Origin: Alistipes sp.
GTDB taxonomy: Bacteria > Bacteroidota > Bacteroidia > Bacteroidales > Rikenellaceae
Reading direction: 5' to 3'
NCBI GenBank assembly: GCA_017631035.1
Contig: JAGBUB010000030.1
Span: 1 to 64,000, forward strand
DNA: 64,000 bases
In this document: positions 24,811 to 33,396 of the stretch, piece by piece
Layout: the number at the start of each line of letters is the position of its first letter
Position numbering within the stretch: the first letter of the stretch is position 1
The notes under the pieces: model-generated
Database searches by the model: none
Told to the model about the DNA's origin: nothing
The model's input: only the letters and a program-made list of their open reading frames with translations
Position numbers and translations under genes: made by a program

Positions 24811-26319
24811 TTAGAATTGGAAGTAGATGAATGGCTGTATGCTGCTCGATTTAATCTGCATAACGCACCATACCACTGCAACGAGCATAGCCACCTGCCA
24901 CCAGAACGAAGCCTCGCCCACCTTGTGTTGTAGGTCGGAGTCGATCTTCGAGGGCATAAAATGCATAAAGTAGCCCAGCACGATAAATGCCATCACCTCC
25001 TTGTAGCCCAGCACGAACTGCGGAATAATCGAGGTGTTGAACGAGTGGAATATCTGGTAGAGCATCAGGTGCACCGTATTCATATCCTCGGCGCGGAACA
25101 GCAGCCATCCCAGACACACAACGTGGAACGTGAGTATAATGCCCAACACACGCATCAGCGGGTTCATATCTGCACCCTTGGCCTTTGCCCACGGCACAAC
25201 CGATAGCCACATCTTGTGCAGGGCCAGTGCCACGCCGTGCAGAGCACCCCACAGGATAAATCGCACAGCCGCACCGTGCCACAGACCACCCAGAACCATC
25301 GTGATGATGAGGTTCAGGTAGGTGTGTGCGGTGCCACGGCGGTTACCGCCTAGCGATATGTAGAGGTAGTCGCGTAGCCACGACGATAGCGATATGTGCC
25401 AGCGGCGCCAGAACTCGGTGATGGTGGCCGACTTGTAGGGCGCATCGAAGTTCTTAGGGAACTTAAAGCCCAACAGCAGGGCAATACCTATGGCCATATC
25501 GGAGTAACCCGAGAAGTCGCAGTAGATCTGCAGCGCATAGCCGTAGATACCCATCAGGCACTCGAAGCCCGAGTAGAGGGCCGGCTCGTCGAAGATGCGG
25601 TCGACGAAGTTGAGCGAAATGTAATCCGAAATGATGGCCTTCTTCACCAGACCGATGATAATAAAGGCTATGCCTTGGCCAAACATCTCGCGTGTGACAA
25701 TCAGCGGCTTGCGTATCTGTGGAATGAAATCCTTGGCTCGCACGATGGGGCCCGCCACCAGCTGCGGAAAGAACGAGAGGTAGAACAGATAGTCGGTCCA
25801 GCGCTCCAGTGGGCGAATCTGCCCACGATAGATGTCGATGGTGTAGCTCATCGACTGGAACACGAAGAACGATATACCCACGGGTAGGAATATATTCCTA
25901 AAGTCGAGAAAACCTGCGCCCACCACTCCGTTGGCTATTTCGATGAAGAAGTTGGTGTACTTGAAGTAGGCCAACATTCCCAAATTTATCAGAGCCGAGA
26001 GTGCCACGAGCTGCTTGCGTGCCACCTTATCCTGCGAGGCGGCTATGGCGAAGCCTATCCAGTAGTCGCTCACCGAGGCGAAGAGCAACAGCAGGAAGTA
26101 CATACCGCTCGACTTGTAGTAGAAGTATAGCGAGAAGGCAATCACATAGAGCAGTCGTAGCGACGTGGCGCGTCGCAGCAACAGGTAGATGCCCATAAAT
26201 CCCACAAACAGGAACAGGAACAAGCCGCTATTGAAAATTAGCGGTGCCGAGCCGTCGTAAACGAGCAGTTCACGCGCTCGGCCGATGAGTTCTTCTATCT
26301 CTATGCCCAGTTGCATCAT
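24811..26319 (-). CDS. MBOAT-family O-acyltransferase (AlgI/PatA-like)
   Basis: The 502-residue polytopic membrane protein has about 11 hydrophobic segments and belongs to the membrane-bound O-acyltransferase family. The family signature is clear: DFSGYSDMAIGIALLLGFKFP, WRRWHISLSSWLRDYLYISLGG and the catalytic histidine in LGGLWHGAAVRF. Relatives pass acetyl groups across the inner membrane to decorate alginate, peptidoglycan or exopolysaccharide. Its start codon overlaps the stop of the SGNH protein gene by one base (TAATG), so the two are translationally coupled and probably form one O-acetylation machine. The acceptor glycan is not known. Confidence 0.9.
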   Translation of the reverse strand: MMQLGIEIEELIGRARELLVYDGSAPLIFNSGLFLFLFVGFMGIYLLLRRATSLRLLYVIAFSLYFYYKSSGMYFLLLLFASVSDYWIGFAIAASQDKVARKQLVALSALINLGMLAYFKYTNFFIEIANGVVGAGFLDFRNIFLPVGISFFVFQSMSYTIDIYRGQIRPLERWTDYLFYLSFFPQLVAGPIVRAKDFIPQIRKPLIVTREMFGQGIAFIIIGLVKKAIISDYISLNFVDRIFDEPALYSGFECLMGIYGYALQIYCDFSGYSDMAIGIALLLGFKFPKNFDAPYKSATITEFWRRWHISLSSWLRDYLYISLGGNRRGTAHTYLNLIITMVLGGLWHGAAVRFILWGALHGVALALHKMWLSVVPWAKAKGADMNPLMRVLGIILTFHVVCLGWLLFRAEDMNTVHLMLYQIFHSFNTSIIPQFVLGYKEVMAFIVLGYFMHFMPSKIDSDLQHKVGEASFWWQVAMLVAVVWCVMQIKSSSIQPFIYFQF

Positions 26320-27968
26320 TATAGTTTGAGGGGAAGTAATGTGTCAATATCAATCTCAGTGGTCTGCACCTCCAGCTCGCGCTCACGCAATACGGGACGC
26401 GATGACTCCATTCGCTTGCGCAGTGTAATACTGCGCTGCTCGGCACCCTGCAACAGGGCGTAGTAGAGCGAGCGTGCTATCTCGCGGCCACCGCCATAGT
26501 TGATGTGGGTGTAGTCCTTGCCTGCCCAGCCCTGCTCCACAAAGCTGGTCATACCACCCAGGCGCTGCATCGCCTCGTAGGTGTTCCAGAACGCCACACC
26601 GCAATTCTGAGCCGCCTCGCGTTGTGAGGCTGTGAGGTCTATGGCCGAGGTCATAGGCACGATGCCCTGCTCGCCACGCTGTGAGCGGTCGCTCACTCCC
26701 ATCACCAGCACCACGGCACCGGGGAAACAGCTTTGGGCATAGCGAATCATCTTCTCCACCTGCTCGCCATAGAGCGAGTAGTTGTGCCTGTCGGCCTGCA
26801 TAATGTTCAGACCATACTGCAAAATCACAAGGTCGTAGGGGCGCATCGAGTGTATCTGTGCATTTACCGCCGCCGACGACCAGAACATAGCCTGACCGTT
26901 GTTGCTGCGAATCGAGAAGTTGTCTACGGCTACGCCACCCTTCGCCGAGTCGAAGTCGGCACCGATGCCGGTGAAGCCGGCCTCACCCTCGAGCACAGTC
27001 ATCTCGAGCGAGTGTATATTCTCCTCCTCGACTACAATCTGACGAACCACCTCGTCGGCCTCGAACTCGAATAGGCGCTCCTCGCCATCATTCAGACGCA
27101 CGGCTATGCGTGCATTCTCACGGCAGATGAACATCAGTCGCGCACGGTTGCACTCCTCCAGATGACGACGCTTCGAGGTCATCTCCCAGCGAGTCGTGGC
27201 GTCGTTTGCGGCACGGGCCACCCATCCCGAGATGAAGAAGTCGCCAACGTAGGGCTCGGGAACCGATTTGCGCTGCATTATGTTGTAGGGTGTCCAACCC
27301 TTTGCAGTAGTCTTTATTGTCTGGCGGAAACCCGTGAAGGGCGAAGCAAAGGGTACGAAGCCTACACCACCGCCGTGGAATGTGTCCTGCAGCAACTCTC
27401 TCAGGTCGGCCGTTAGGATGTCGCCCTCGACAAACGAGTCGCCCATAAAGGCTACACGCACGGGATCAACACCGAGCAGGAGTTTTTCGTAGAGTTTGTT
27501 GAGGGGTGTGTCGAACTCGTCGCCACGGAACTCCTCGATGGATACAATCTGCTCGGCATCGGGCAGTATGTCGGCAAATGATACCGATAGCATAGTGCTG
27601 TTGCCGAACGGGTCGCTGTCGGGGTAGTCGCCACCTGTTGGCTGCTCATCGAAGATGCCCTCCCACGAGGCCGACGTAGCCTCGCCAAGGGGCGATGCCG
27701 AAGCCGTAGTGTTGGCAACGGTCTGTGCCACCTGCTCAAGGTCAACCTCGAACTCCTCGACATCGATCTCGGGTGCCGCCTCGGCCAGAGCCTCGCTTTG
27801 CTGGGTGTCGGCCGAGAAGGTTATAAGGTCGGATATGATACTCGCACGACGCAGTCGCATCCCTCCGGCATTGATGGGCGGGATGAAACTTATCACTATA
27901 AGCACTGCTAACGTTGCGGTGGCTACCAGCCAGCCGCGCGAGGTGAAATCATCTTCGGGATTAGTCAT
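26319..27968 (-). CDS. Membrane-anchored SGNH/GDSL hydrolase-like protein
   Basis: The 549-residue protein has one N-terminal transmembrane helix (about 13-33, WLVATATLAVLIVISFIPPI), an acidic low-complexity periplasmic linker, and then an SGNH-type domain with FMGDSFVEGDIL carrying the serine, later VILQYGLNIMQ, and DYTHINYGGGREIA carrying the Asp/His pair. This is the layout of AlgX/AlgJ/PatB-like partners of MBOAT proteins that complete O-acetyl transfer in the periplasm. The start at 27968 (MTNPEDDF) is chosen over an upstream frame extension. It overlaps the preceding protease gene by 8 bases and the MBOAT gene by one. Confidence 0.82.
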   Translation of the reverse strand: MTNPEDDFTSRGWLVATATLAVLIVISFIPPINAGGMRLRRASIISDLITFSADTQQSEALAEAAPEIDVEEFEVDLEQVAQTVANTTASASPLGEATSASWEGIFDEQPTGGDYPDSDPFGNSTMLSVSFADILPDAEQIVSIEEFRGDEFDTPLNKLYEKLLLGVDPVRVAFMGDSFVEGDILTADLRELLQDTFHGGGVGFVPFASPFTGFRQTIKTTAKGWTPYNIMQRKSVPEPYVGDFFISGWVARAANDATTRWEMTSKRRHLEECNRARLMFICRENARIAVRLNDGEERLFEFEADEVVRQIVVEEENIHSLEMTVLEGEAGFTGIGADFDSAKGGVAVDNFSIRSNNGQAMFWSSAAVNAQIHSMRPYDLVILQYGLNIMQADRHNYSLYGEQVEKMIRYAQSCFPGAVVLVMGVSDRSQRGEQGIVPMTSAIDLTASQREAAQNCGVAFWNTYEAMQRLGGMTSFVEQGWAGKDYTHINYGGGREIARSLYYALLQGAEQRSITLRKRMESSRPVLRERELEVQTTEIDIDTLLPLKL

Positions 27969-28719
27969 TTCTGCGCGATATGAGCGAGACGTAGTAAAGT
28001 ACGGTGGCAATGGCACTCAACGCCGCCACCAGGTAGGTGCGTGCAGCCCAGCGCAGTGACTCGCGGGCATATGAGAGTTGTACTCCCTGCAATGTGCGGC
28101 TCGACTCCAGCCACTCCAGAGCACGTGCCGAGGCATTGTACTCAACGGGCAGGGTTACAATCGAGAATAGGGCCGACATAGCAATCAGTGCAATACCAAT
28201 CCAGCACACTGTCGTGCCGCTACCTGCCGCCATCAGTGCAATACCGCCAATGATAACCCACGTAGCGATGCGTGACGAGAAGTTCACAATGGGCACCAGC
28301 GCCGAGCGCATCACCAGCGGAGCGTAGCCACGGGCGTGCTGAATGGCGTGACCGCACTCGTGGCAAGCCACAGCCGCTGCGGCAATCGAACGCGACGAGT
28401 AGACGCTGTCGCTCAGGTTGACGGTCATCGTTGCAGGGTTGAAGTGGTCGGTCAGCTTACCCGCTACGTGAGTGATTTTAACGTTGTGTACGTTGTTATC
28501 ACGCAACATCTTGGCCGCAACTTCGGCACCTGTCAATCCATCGGGGAATGGCACCTGCGAATACTTGGCGAAGACCGACTGCAGGCGAGCCTGTACGATC
28601 CAGCCTATGATACCAATCAGACCCATCAGCAAGATGGAGCCACCCGACGAGAAACCCATCGTGGGGTCGGCGTATGAATATGAATAATAATCCTGTGCGG
28701 CTTGCAATAAACTCAACAT
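27961..28719 (-). CDS. Membrane zinc metallopeptidase (COG2738/YugP-like)
   Basis: The 252-residue protein begins with a hydrophobic helix (about 25-45), then the conserved GLTGAEVAAKMLRDNN segment and the zinc-binding HECGHAIQH, followed by three more membrane segments. This pattern is that of the YugP family of small membrane metallopeptidases, whose targets are poorly known. The start at 28719 follows a -7 element on the same strand. The open frame continuing to 29127 runs antisense to the permease gene and is not credible. It overlaps the SGNH gene by 8 bases and heads the operon. Confidence 0.85.
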   Translation of the reverse strand: MLSLLQAAQDYYSYSYADPTMGFSSGGSILLMGLIGIIGWIVQARLQSVFAKYSQVPFPDGLTGAEVAAKMLRDNNVHNVKITHVAGKLTDHFNPATMTVNLSDSVYSSRSIAAAAVACHECGHAIQHARGYAPLVMRSALVPIVNFSSRIATWVIIGGIALMAAGSGTTVCWIGIALIAMSALFSIVTLPVEYNASARALEWLESSRTLQGVQLSYARESLRWAARTYLVAALSAIATVLYYVSLISRRND

Positions 28720-28835
28720 AATTTTCGCTTCTTTAGTTAAACATCGATGGTGTAAAAATAACGTGTAGCCAAATAAAAAAGTATGGACAATGAAATAAAT
28801 GACCATAAAAGGTGCGCCACACACCATCAATGATG

Positions 28836-28864
28836 CAAAAGTAAGAAATTTTTGCATAACTTTG
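28836..28864. promoter_or_regulatory. Back-to-back -7 elements of divergent promoters
   Basis: TACTTTTG on the leftward strand (28843-28836) serves the peptidase operon and TAACTTTG on the rightward strand (28857-28864) serves the permease-menG operon. The two sites are 13 bases apart, so polymerases would compete. -33 boxes are weak on both sides. Confidence 0.5.
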
Positions 28865-28930
28865 TACAGATTTATTATAAATAAGTATCGCCCGCAAGCC
28901 ATTGTTGCTTGAGGCCCACTGTAGCAGAGG

Positions 28931-30181
28931 ATGTATAACGTCGAATACCTTATAGCCCATCGCACGGCGCAGAGCGACCGCTCGTCACGCTCGTCGGTTA
29001 TGACCCGCATTGCGGTCATAACTGTGGCGTTGGGTGTGGCGGCCATTCTGCTCACGTTGGCCGTGGTGCGAGGCTTTCGCCGCGAGATGTATGCCGACCT
29101 CAGAGGCTTTAACGCCGACATAAGCATTGTCGACGTGGCTGTGCTCTCGGGCTCGGAGCGTCGCTTGCCCTACAGTGAGTCTCTTGTCGAGCGCTGCGCT
29201 GCCGTTGAGGGAGTACAGAGCGTAGCCCCATATGTGGTGGTGGGTGGTATGGCCAAGTGTGGCGACAATGTCCTCGGCCTGCAGATTAAGGGTATCGACT
29301 CTACCTACGACACCTCGTGGTGGCAGAGCCGTCTGGTGGAGGGTGAGTTGCCCGACTTTGCTGCCGCACAGCGTGGTCGCGAGATATTGCTCTCGCGCAG
29401 TACCGCCTCACAACTCGAGGTGGGGGTGGGCGACAAGGTCGAGATGCTCTTTGTCGAGGGTGGCTCACGCCCGCGACGCGACGCCTTCAAGGTGGTGGGA
29501 CTCTACCACACGGGCCTCGAGGAGATGGACCGAGCAATAGCCTTGGGCGATGTACGCGACGTACGACGTGTGGCATCGATTTCAAGCGATGAGGTGTCGG
29601 GCTACGATGTGGCTATTGCCGACGATCGAAAGACTGAACGTATTGCCGAAGCTCTCGACGAGGAGATTTTTGTCGAGGCACAGAGCAATGAACGTTATAT
29701 ATCAACCGTGGCTGCCACGCTGCAGCGACGTCACCCCGTCATCTTCGACTGGATGAAGGCCCACACGGTCATTGCGCGTGCCGTGATTATCATTATGATG
29801 GTTGTGCTGCTCTTTAATATGGCGGCGGCTATGCTCATTATGGTCTTCGACCGCATCGGTATGATTGGCGTGCTGAAGGCGCAGGGTATGCGTACGTCTG
29901 CCATCCGCCGAGTATTCCTCTATCGTGCGGCGCTGATCTTTGCGCAGGGCGCCCTGTGGGGCAACATCATCGGTGGTGTGCTGATAGCTATGCAGTGGCA
30001 TTGGCAGGTGGTAAGACTCAACCCTGCGGGATATATGCTCTCGGTCTTGCCCGTCGATGTTGGCTGGTGGTGGCTGTGGCTCAATGTGGGTGCGTTGTCT
30101 ATTGCTGTGGCGGTGATGGTGTTGCCGTCGATGCTGGTGGCAGGTGTTATGCCCGAGCGTTCGTTAAGATATAAATTGTAA
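28931..30181 (+). CDS. LolC/LolE-type ABC transporter permease
   Basis: The 416-residue protein has an N-terminal membrane helix (ITVALGVAAILLTLAVVRGFRREMY), a large periplasmic MacB-like domain (about 60-260) and three C-terminal helices of the FtsX domain, with the LolC/E-style FDRIGMIGVLKAQGM segment between them. In Bacteroidales such stand-alone permeases are taken as the lipoprotein-release system working with a separately encoded LolD. It is first of a long rightward operon and menG follows after 3 bases. Confidence 0.85.
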   Translation: MYNVEYLIAHRTAQSDRSSRSSVMTRIAVITVALGVAAILLTLAVVRGFRREMYADLRGFNADISIVDVAVLSGSERRLPYSESLVERCAAVEGVQSVAPYVVVGGMAKCGDNVLGLQIKGIDSTYDTSWWQSRLVEGELPDFAAAQRGREILLSRSTASQLEVGVGDKVEMLFVEGGSRPRRDAFKVVGLYHTGLEEMDRAIALGDVRDVRRVASISSDEVSGYDVAIADDRKTERIAEALDEEIFVEAQSNERYISTVAATLQRRHPVIFDWMKAHTVIARAVIIIMMVVLLFNMAAAMLIMVFDRIGMIGVLKAQGMRTSAIRRVFLYRAALIFAQGALWGNIIGGVLIAMQWHWQVVRLNPAGYMLSVLPVDVGWWWLWLNVGALSIAVAVMVLPSMLVAGVMPERSLRYKL

Positions 30182-30184
30182 GTT

Positions 30185-30901
30185 ATGAAACCATATAATT
30201 CGCAAAAGACAAAAAAGGAGGAGGTGCGCGAGATGTTCGATAACATCGCACCCACCTACGATAGGTTAAATCATATCTTGTCGTTCTCGATCGATAAGTT
30301 GTGGCGTCGTCGCGTGGTGCGTATCGTGCGCCGTATGAAGCCCTCACGCATAATGGATTTGGCAACCGGTACGGGCGATTTGGCCATTACGCTGGCCCGC
30401 CGTATCCCCAAGGCTCACATTATGGGTGTCGACCTGTCGGAGAATATGCTTGCCGTGGCGGCCGAGAAGGTGCGCCGTCGTGGTCTGGACGACCATATTG
30501 CCCTCTATCAGGGCGAGGCCGAGCGTCTGGACGTGGGCGATGGAGTGGTGGATGTGGTTACGGTGGCCTTTGGCGTGCGTAACTTCAGCGACATCGACGC
30601 CTCGTTGCTCGAGATTAAGCGTTCGCTCAGCGAGGGTGGCCATATCGTCATCCTTGAGTTCTCGACTCCGCGCAATGCCATCGTGCGCTACCTCTACCGC
30701 CTCTACTCGAACCACATAATGAAGCCCCTGGGAGGTCTGGTGTCGAAGGATAGAAAGGCATACGACTACCTGCCCGACTCTATCGAGGAGTTCCCCGACC
30801 CCGAGCGCTTCCTCGATATTATGCGTAAGGCCGGTTTCCAGCAGTGCCGTCGTTATGCGCTGAGCTTCGGCATAGCGCAGATTTACGTTGGCCGTAAGTA
30901 G
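30185..30901 (+). CDS. menG: Demethylmenaquinone methyltransferase
   Basis: The 238-residue SAM-dependent class I methyltransferase performs the last step of menaquinone synthesis at the membrane surface. Family signatures are MFDNIAPTYDRLNHILSFSID at the N-terminus (substrate lid), MDLATGTGDLAI (SAM motif I), and NFSDIDASLLEIKRSL with the EFSTP motif after it. The C-terminal KAGFQQCRRYALSFGIAQIYVG completes the domain. UbiE is the same family; menaquinone is assumed because Bacteroidales do not make ubiquinone. It is embedded in an operon with tight spacing on both sides. Confidence 0.93.
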   Translation: MKPYNSQKTKKEEVREMFDNIAPTYDRLNHILSFSIDKLWRRRVVRIVRRMKPSRIMDLATGTGDLAITLARRIPKAHIMGVDLSENMLAVAAEKVRRRGLDDHIALYQGEAERLDVGDGVVDVVTVAFGVRNFSDIDASLLEIKRSLSEGGHIVILEFSTPRNAIVRYLYRLYSNHIMKPLGGLVSKDRKAYDYLPDSIEEFPDPERFLDIMRKAGFQQCRRYALSFGIAQIYVGRK

Positions 30902-30907
30902 TAGGAT

Positions 30908-31411
30908 ATGAAAAGCCGTCTGCTCATAGCCTTTGCAGCGTTGTTGCTCGCCTCGTGCTCGGGTATGGCTCTGCCCACTATCGAGAGTGTGGGTGTGGTC
31001 GAGAGCGTGGGCGTGAATGACGGATGGCCATCGCACATAACACTTGCCGTCGAGGTCAATAACCCCTCGTCGCGCATAAAACTGCTCTCGGGCCGTGTGC
31101 GTCTGAGCTATGGTGGTAGACGTGTGGCAATGTTTACGCTGGAGGATAGGGTGGTGGTGCCCGCCCGCTCGCGAGCCATCGTTGAGGTGCCCCTGCATCT
31201 GGCCGTGCAGCGCCATACGCAGACAATGGCCTTTCGTGAGGCTCTGCGTGAGCATCGTGCGGAGTCCATATCGATTGATTGGCAGGTGGCCCTGCGTTCG
31301 CGTATGACCTACATCAGCCGTGAGCAGGCAACACGACCCATTGCCGAACTACTCACCCCAGAGCAACAGAGGGCTCTGTGGCAGATGCTGGATAAGATGA
31401 TGATTGAATAA
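30908..31411 (+). CDS. LEA/WHy-domain-like lipoprotein
   Basis: The 167-residue protein starts with a lipoprotein signal ending LLASC (Cys17). The mature part has a single beta-sandwich pattern (VESVGVNDGWPSHITLAVEV-NNPSS, then VVVPARSRAIVEVPLHL) like LEA14/WHy domains, where an N-P motif follows the second strand. It starts six bases after menG and is translated in the same operon. The role is unknown; a periplasmic or membrane-surface binding role is an inference from fold and anchor. Confidence 0.7.
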   Translation: MKSRLLIAFAALLLASCSGMALPTIESVGVVESVGVNDGWPSHITLAVEVNNPSSRIKLLSGRVRLSYGGRRVAMFTLEDRVVVPARSRAIVEVPLHLAVQRHTQTMAFREALREHRAESISIDWQVALRSRMTYISREQATRPIAELLTPEQQRALWQMLDKMMIE

Positions 31412-31423
31412 AGAGATAAGAAT

Positions 31424-31879
31424 ATGAAACATTTTGTTAAAATAGTTTTTGTGGCGATTTTTGTCGCCCTGTCAGCTAACGCCTCGGCGCAGAGCGTGGC
31501 AGCAATGAAGAGTCGATTGACGCTGGGTGAAAACAAGGTCTCTGTTGTCGAGCAGAGCGATGTGGCCGAGTCGGTACGTCAGGTCGAGGGCCGTGCACGT
31601 CGCACCAAGGTCAATGGCTACACCATCCTTATCCTCTCGGACAACTCGTCGCGTGCTAGAGAGAATGCCGTCGAGGCTAAGACTAAGTTCGAGGAGAATT
31701 TCCCCGATATCGAGGTGCAGATGTACTACGAGAGCCCCTCGTTCTATGTTGCTGCGGGCCGCTATATGACCAAGGAGGAGGCCATTATCGAGATGATGCG
31801 CTTCCGCACTATCTTCCCCAAGGCTATCGCGCAAAATAGGGAGATGGATATATTGGATTTTATCATAAAAGAAGAGTAG
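31424..31879 (+). CDS. Secreted SPOR-like domain protein
   Basis: The 151-residue protein has a signal peptide (about 1-23, ending ASAQS). The C-terminal part (about 65-140), with GYTILILSDNSSRARENA, then a FEENFPDIEVQMYYESPSFYVAAGRY stretch and a following helix, has the beta-alpha-beta rhythm of SPOR domains, which bind denuded peptidoglycan. It is short, so SPOR is its only folded domain. Location in the periplasm and a link to cell-wall remodelling are inferences. It is followed by the acetyltransferase gene after 3 bases. Confidence 0.7.
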   Translation: MKHFVKIVFVAIFVALSANASAQSVAAMKSRLTLGENKVSVVEQSDVAESVRQVEGRARRTKVNGYTILILSDNSSRARENAVEAKTKFEENFPDIEVQMYYESPSFYVAAGRYMTKEEAIIEMMRFRTIFPKAIAQNREMDILDFIIKEE

Positions 31880-31882
31880 GCG

Positions 31883-32482
31883 ATGAGTAACGTTATTGAG
31901 CGTATGCGTCGTGGCGATTTGATTACGCATACCGATCCCGATTACCCTCTGCTGTGGCAGGAGTTTGAGAAGACTCGAGAGCTCATAGCCGAGCTCAATG
32001 GCAAATATCATACACCCGATGAGATTACTTCGCTGCTCTCGCAGATTTGGGGGCAGGAGTTGGTCGATGTGCGTATGTTCCCGCCCTTCTACACTGCCTT
32101 TGGCAAGAATACGCGTGTGGGACGAGGTGTGTTTATCAATTTCGGATGCACGTTCCTCGATCAAGGAGGTATCACCATCGAAGATGGCGTCTTCATCGCA
32201 CCCGATGTGAAGATTCTCACCGAGGGACACCCCGAGGAGCCTACGCTTCGTCGCACGCTTGTGACTAAGCCCGTTCACGTTGGTCGCAACGTGTGGATAG
32301 GCGCTGGTGCTACCATCCTGCCGGGTGTCAGCATTGGCCAGAATGCCATCATCGCAGCCGGTGCTGTGGTGTCGAAGGATGTGGCAGCCAATATGATTGT
32401 GGGCGGTGTGCCGGCTCGTGAGTTGCGAGAGATACATCGTGCCGAGGTAGACTCTGCCGCGAGCTGTAGCAAACAAGAGTAG
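31883..32482 (+). CDS. Maltose/galactoside-type O-acetyltransferase (left-handed beta-helix)
   Basis: The 199-residue protein has an N-terminal Mac-type helical segment and a hexapeptide-repeat beta-helix. Typical pieces are VFINFGCTFLDQGGITIEDG, VKILTEGHP (catalytic His), VGRNVWIGAGATILPGVSIG and VGGVPAREL. The enzyme moves acetyl from acetyl-CoA to a sugar or sugar-like hydroxyl as a trimer in the cytoplasm. The sugar cannot be named. Codon spacing (3 bases from the previous gene) places it in the same operon. Confidence 0.87.
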   Translation: MSNVIERMRRGDLITHTDPDYPLLWQEFEKTRELIAELNGKYHTPDEITSLLSQIWGQELVDVRMFPPFYTAFGKNTRVGRGVFINFGCTFLDQGGITIEDGVFIAPDVKILTEGHPEEPTLRRTLVTKPVHVGRNVWIGAGATILPGVSIGQNAIIAAGAVVSKDVAANMIVGGVPARELREIHRAEVDSAASCSKQE

Positions 32483-32505
32483 AAAAACCAAATTTAGATA
32501 GAAAA

Positions 32506-33369
32506 ATGTTTAACAAATTCCGTTCGATTTACGATGAGGAGGCTCTCCTGGAGCGTCTTGGTCGTATTCGCCACGTTGCGTTGGATATGGATGGCACCAT
32601 CTATATGGGAATGACGCTCTTCGACTACACGCGTCCATTCTTGGAGAATTTGCGCCAGATGGGTATTACATATTCGTTTCTGACCAACAACCCCTCGACC
32701 TCGATTGCCGACTACCTGAAGAAACTCTCGGGTATGGGTGTTGAGGCCACCGAGGAGGAGATGTACACCACTGCCCTTGCCACCATTGACTACATCCGCA
32801 CTCACTACCCCGAGGCACGCCGTTTGTTCCTTCTGGGTACACCCTCGATGATTGCCGAGTTCGAGCGTGCAGGCTTTGAGTCGGTAGCCGACTCGGCCGA
32901 TGAGAAGCCCGATGTGCTGGTGGTAGCCTTCGACAAGACGTTGGAGTATTCGCGTCTGTGCCGTGCCGCATATTGGGCACAGCAGGGCGTACCCTACATT
33001 GCAACAAACCCCGACCGTGTGTGCCCTACCGACCAACCCACCGTGCTGGTCGATTGTGGTTCAATCTGCAAGTGCATCGAGCACGCCACCTCACGTCAGC
33101 CCGACATCGTGCTGGGCAAGCCCGACCCCAATATGCTCACGGGTGTGCAGTCGCGCTATGGAGTGCGCCCCGACGAGGTAGCTATGGTGGGCGACCGCAT
33201 CTATACCGACATCGAGATGGCCTTCAACGCAGGAGCCTTCGGTGTGTTGGTACTCTCGGGTGAGACTACCCTCGATGTTGCCGACCAGGCACCACGTCAG
33301 CCCGACCTTATTGCCGAGAACATCGAGGTGCTGGGCGAACTGCTCCGTCGATCGCGCGAGGCGAAATAG
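32506..33369 (+). CDS. HAD-IIA phosphatase (NagD-like)
   Basis: The 287-residue protein carries the HAD motifs: ALDMDGTIYMG (nucleophile Asp), FLTNNPS (motif II), a lysine in LGKPDPNML (motif III) and MVGDRIYTDIEMA (motif IV). The C2a cap between motifs II and III defines subfamily IIA, whose members remove phosphate from nucleotides, pyridoxal phosphate or sugar phosphates. It sits 23 bases after the acetyltransferase. The substrate remains open. Confidence 0.88.
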   Translation: MFNKFRSIYDEEALLERLGRIRHVALDMDGTIYMGMTLFDYTRPFLENLRQMGITYSFLTNNPSTSIADYLKKLSGMGVEATEEEMYTTALATIDYIRTHYPEARRLFLLGTPSMIAEFERAGFESVADSADEKPDVLVVAFDKTLEYSRLCRAAYWAQQGVPYIATNPDRVCPTDQPTVLVDCGSICKCIEHATSRQPDIVLGKPDPNMLTGVQSRYGVRPDEVAMVGDRIYTDIEMAFNAGAFGVLVLSGETTLDVADQAPRQPDLIAENIEVLGELLRRSREAK

Positions 33370-33396
33370 TAACGAAAGTAGAAAATTAAGTAATAA

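Noticed and set aside
24678..24881. Leftward 67-codon frame at the end of the MBOAT gene
   Set aside because: It overlaps the conserved MBOAT C-terminus in another frame and shows no coding pattern.
28720..29127. N-terminal extension of the YugP-like protease frame
   Set aside because: It runs antisense through the permease start and both promoters. The Met at 28719 follows a -7 element and matches the family start.
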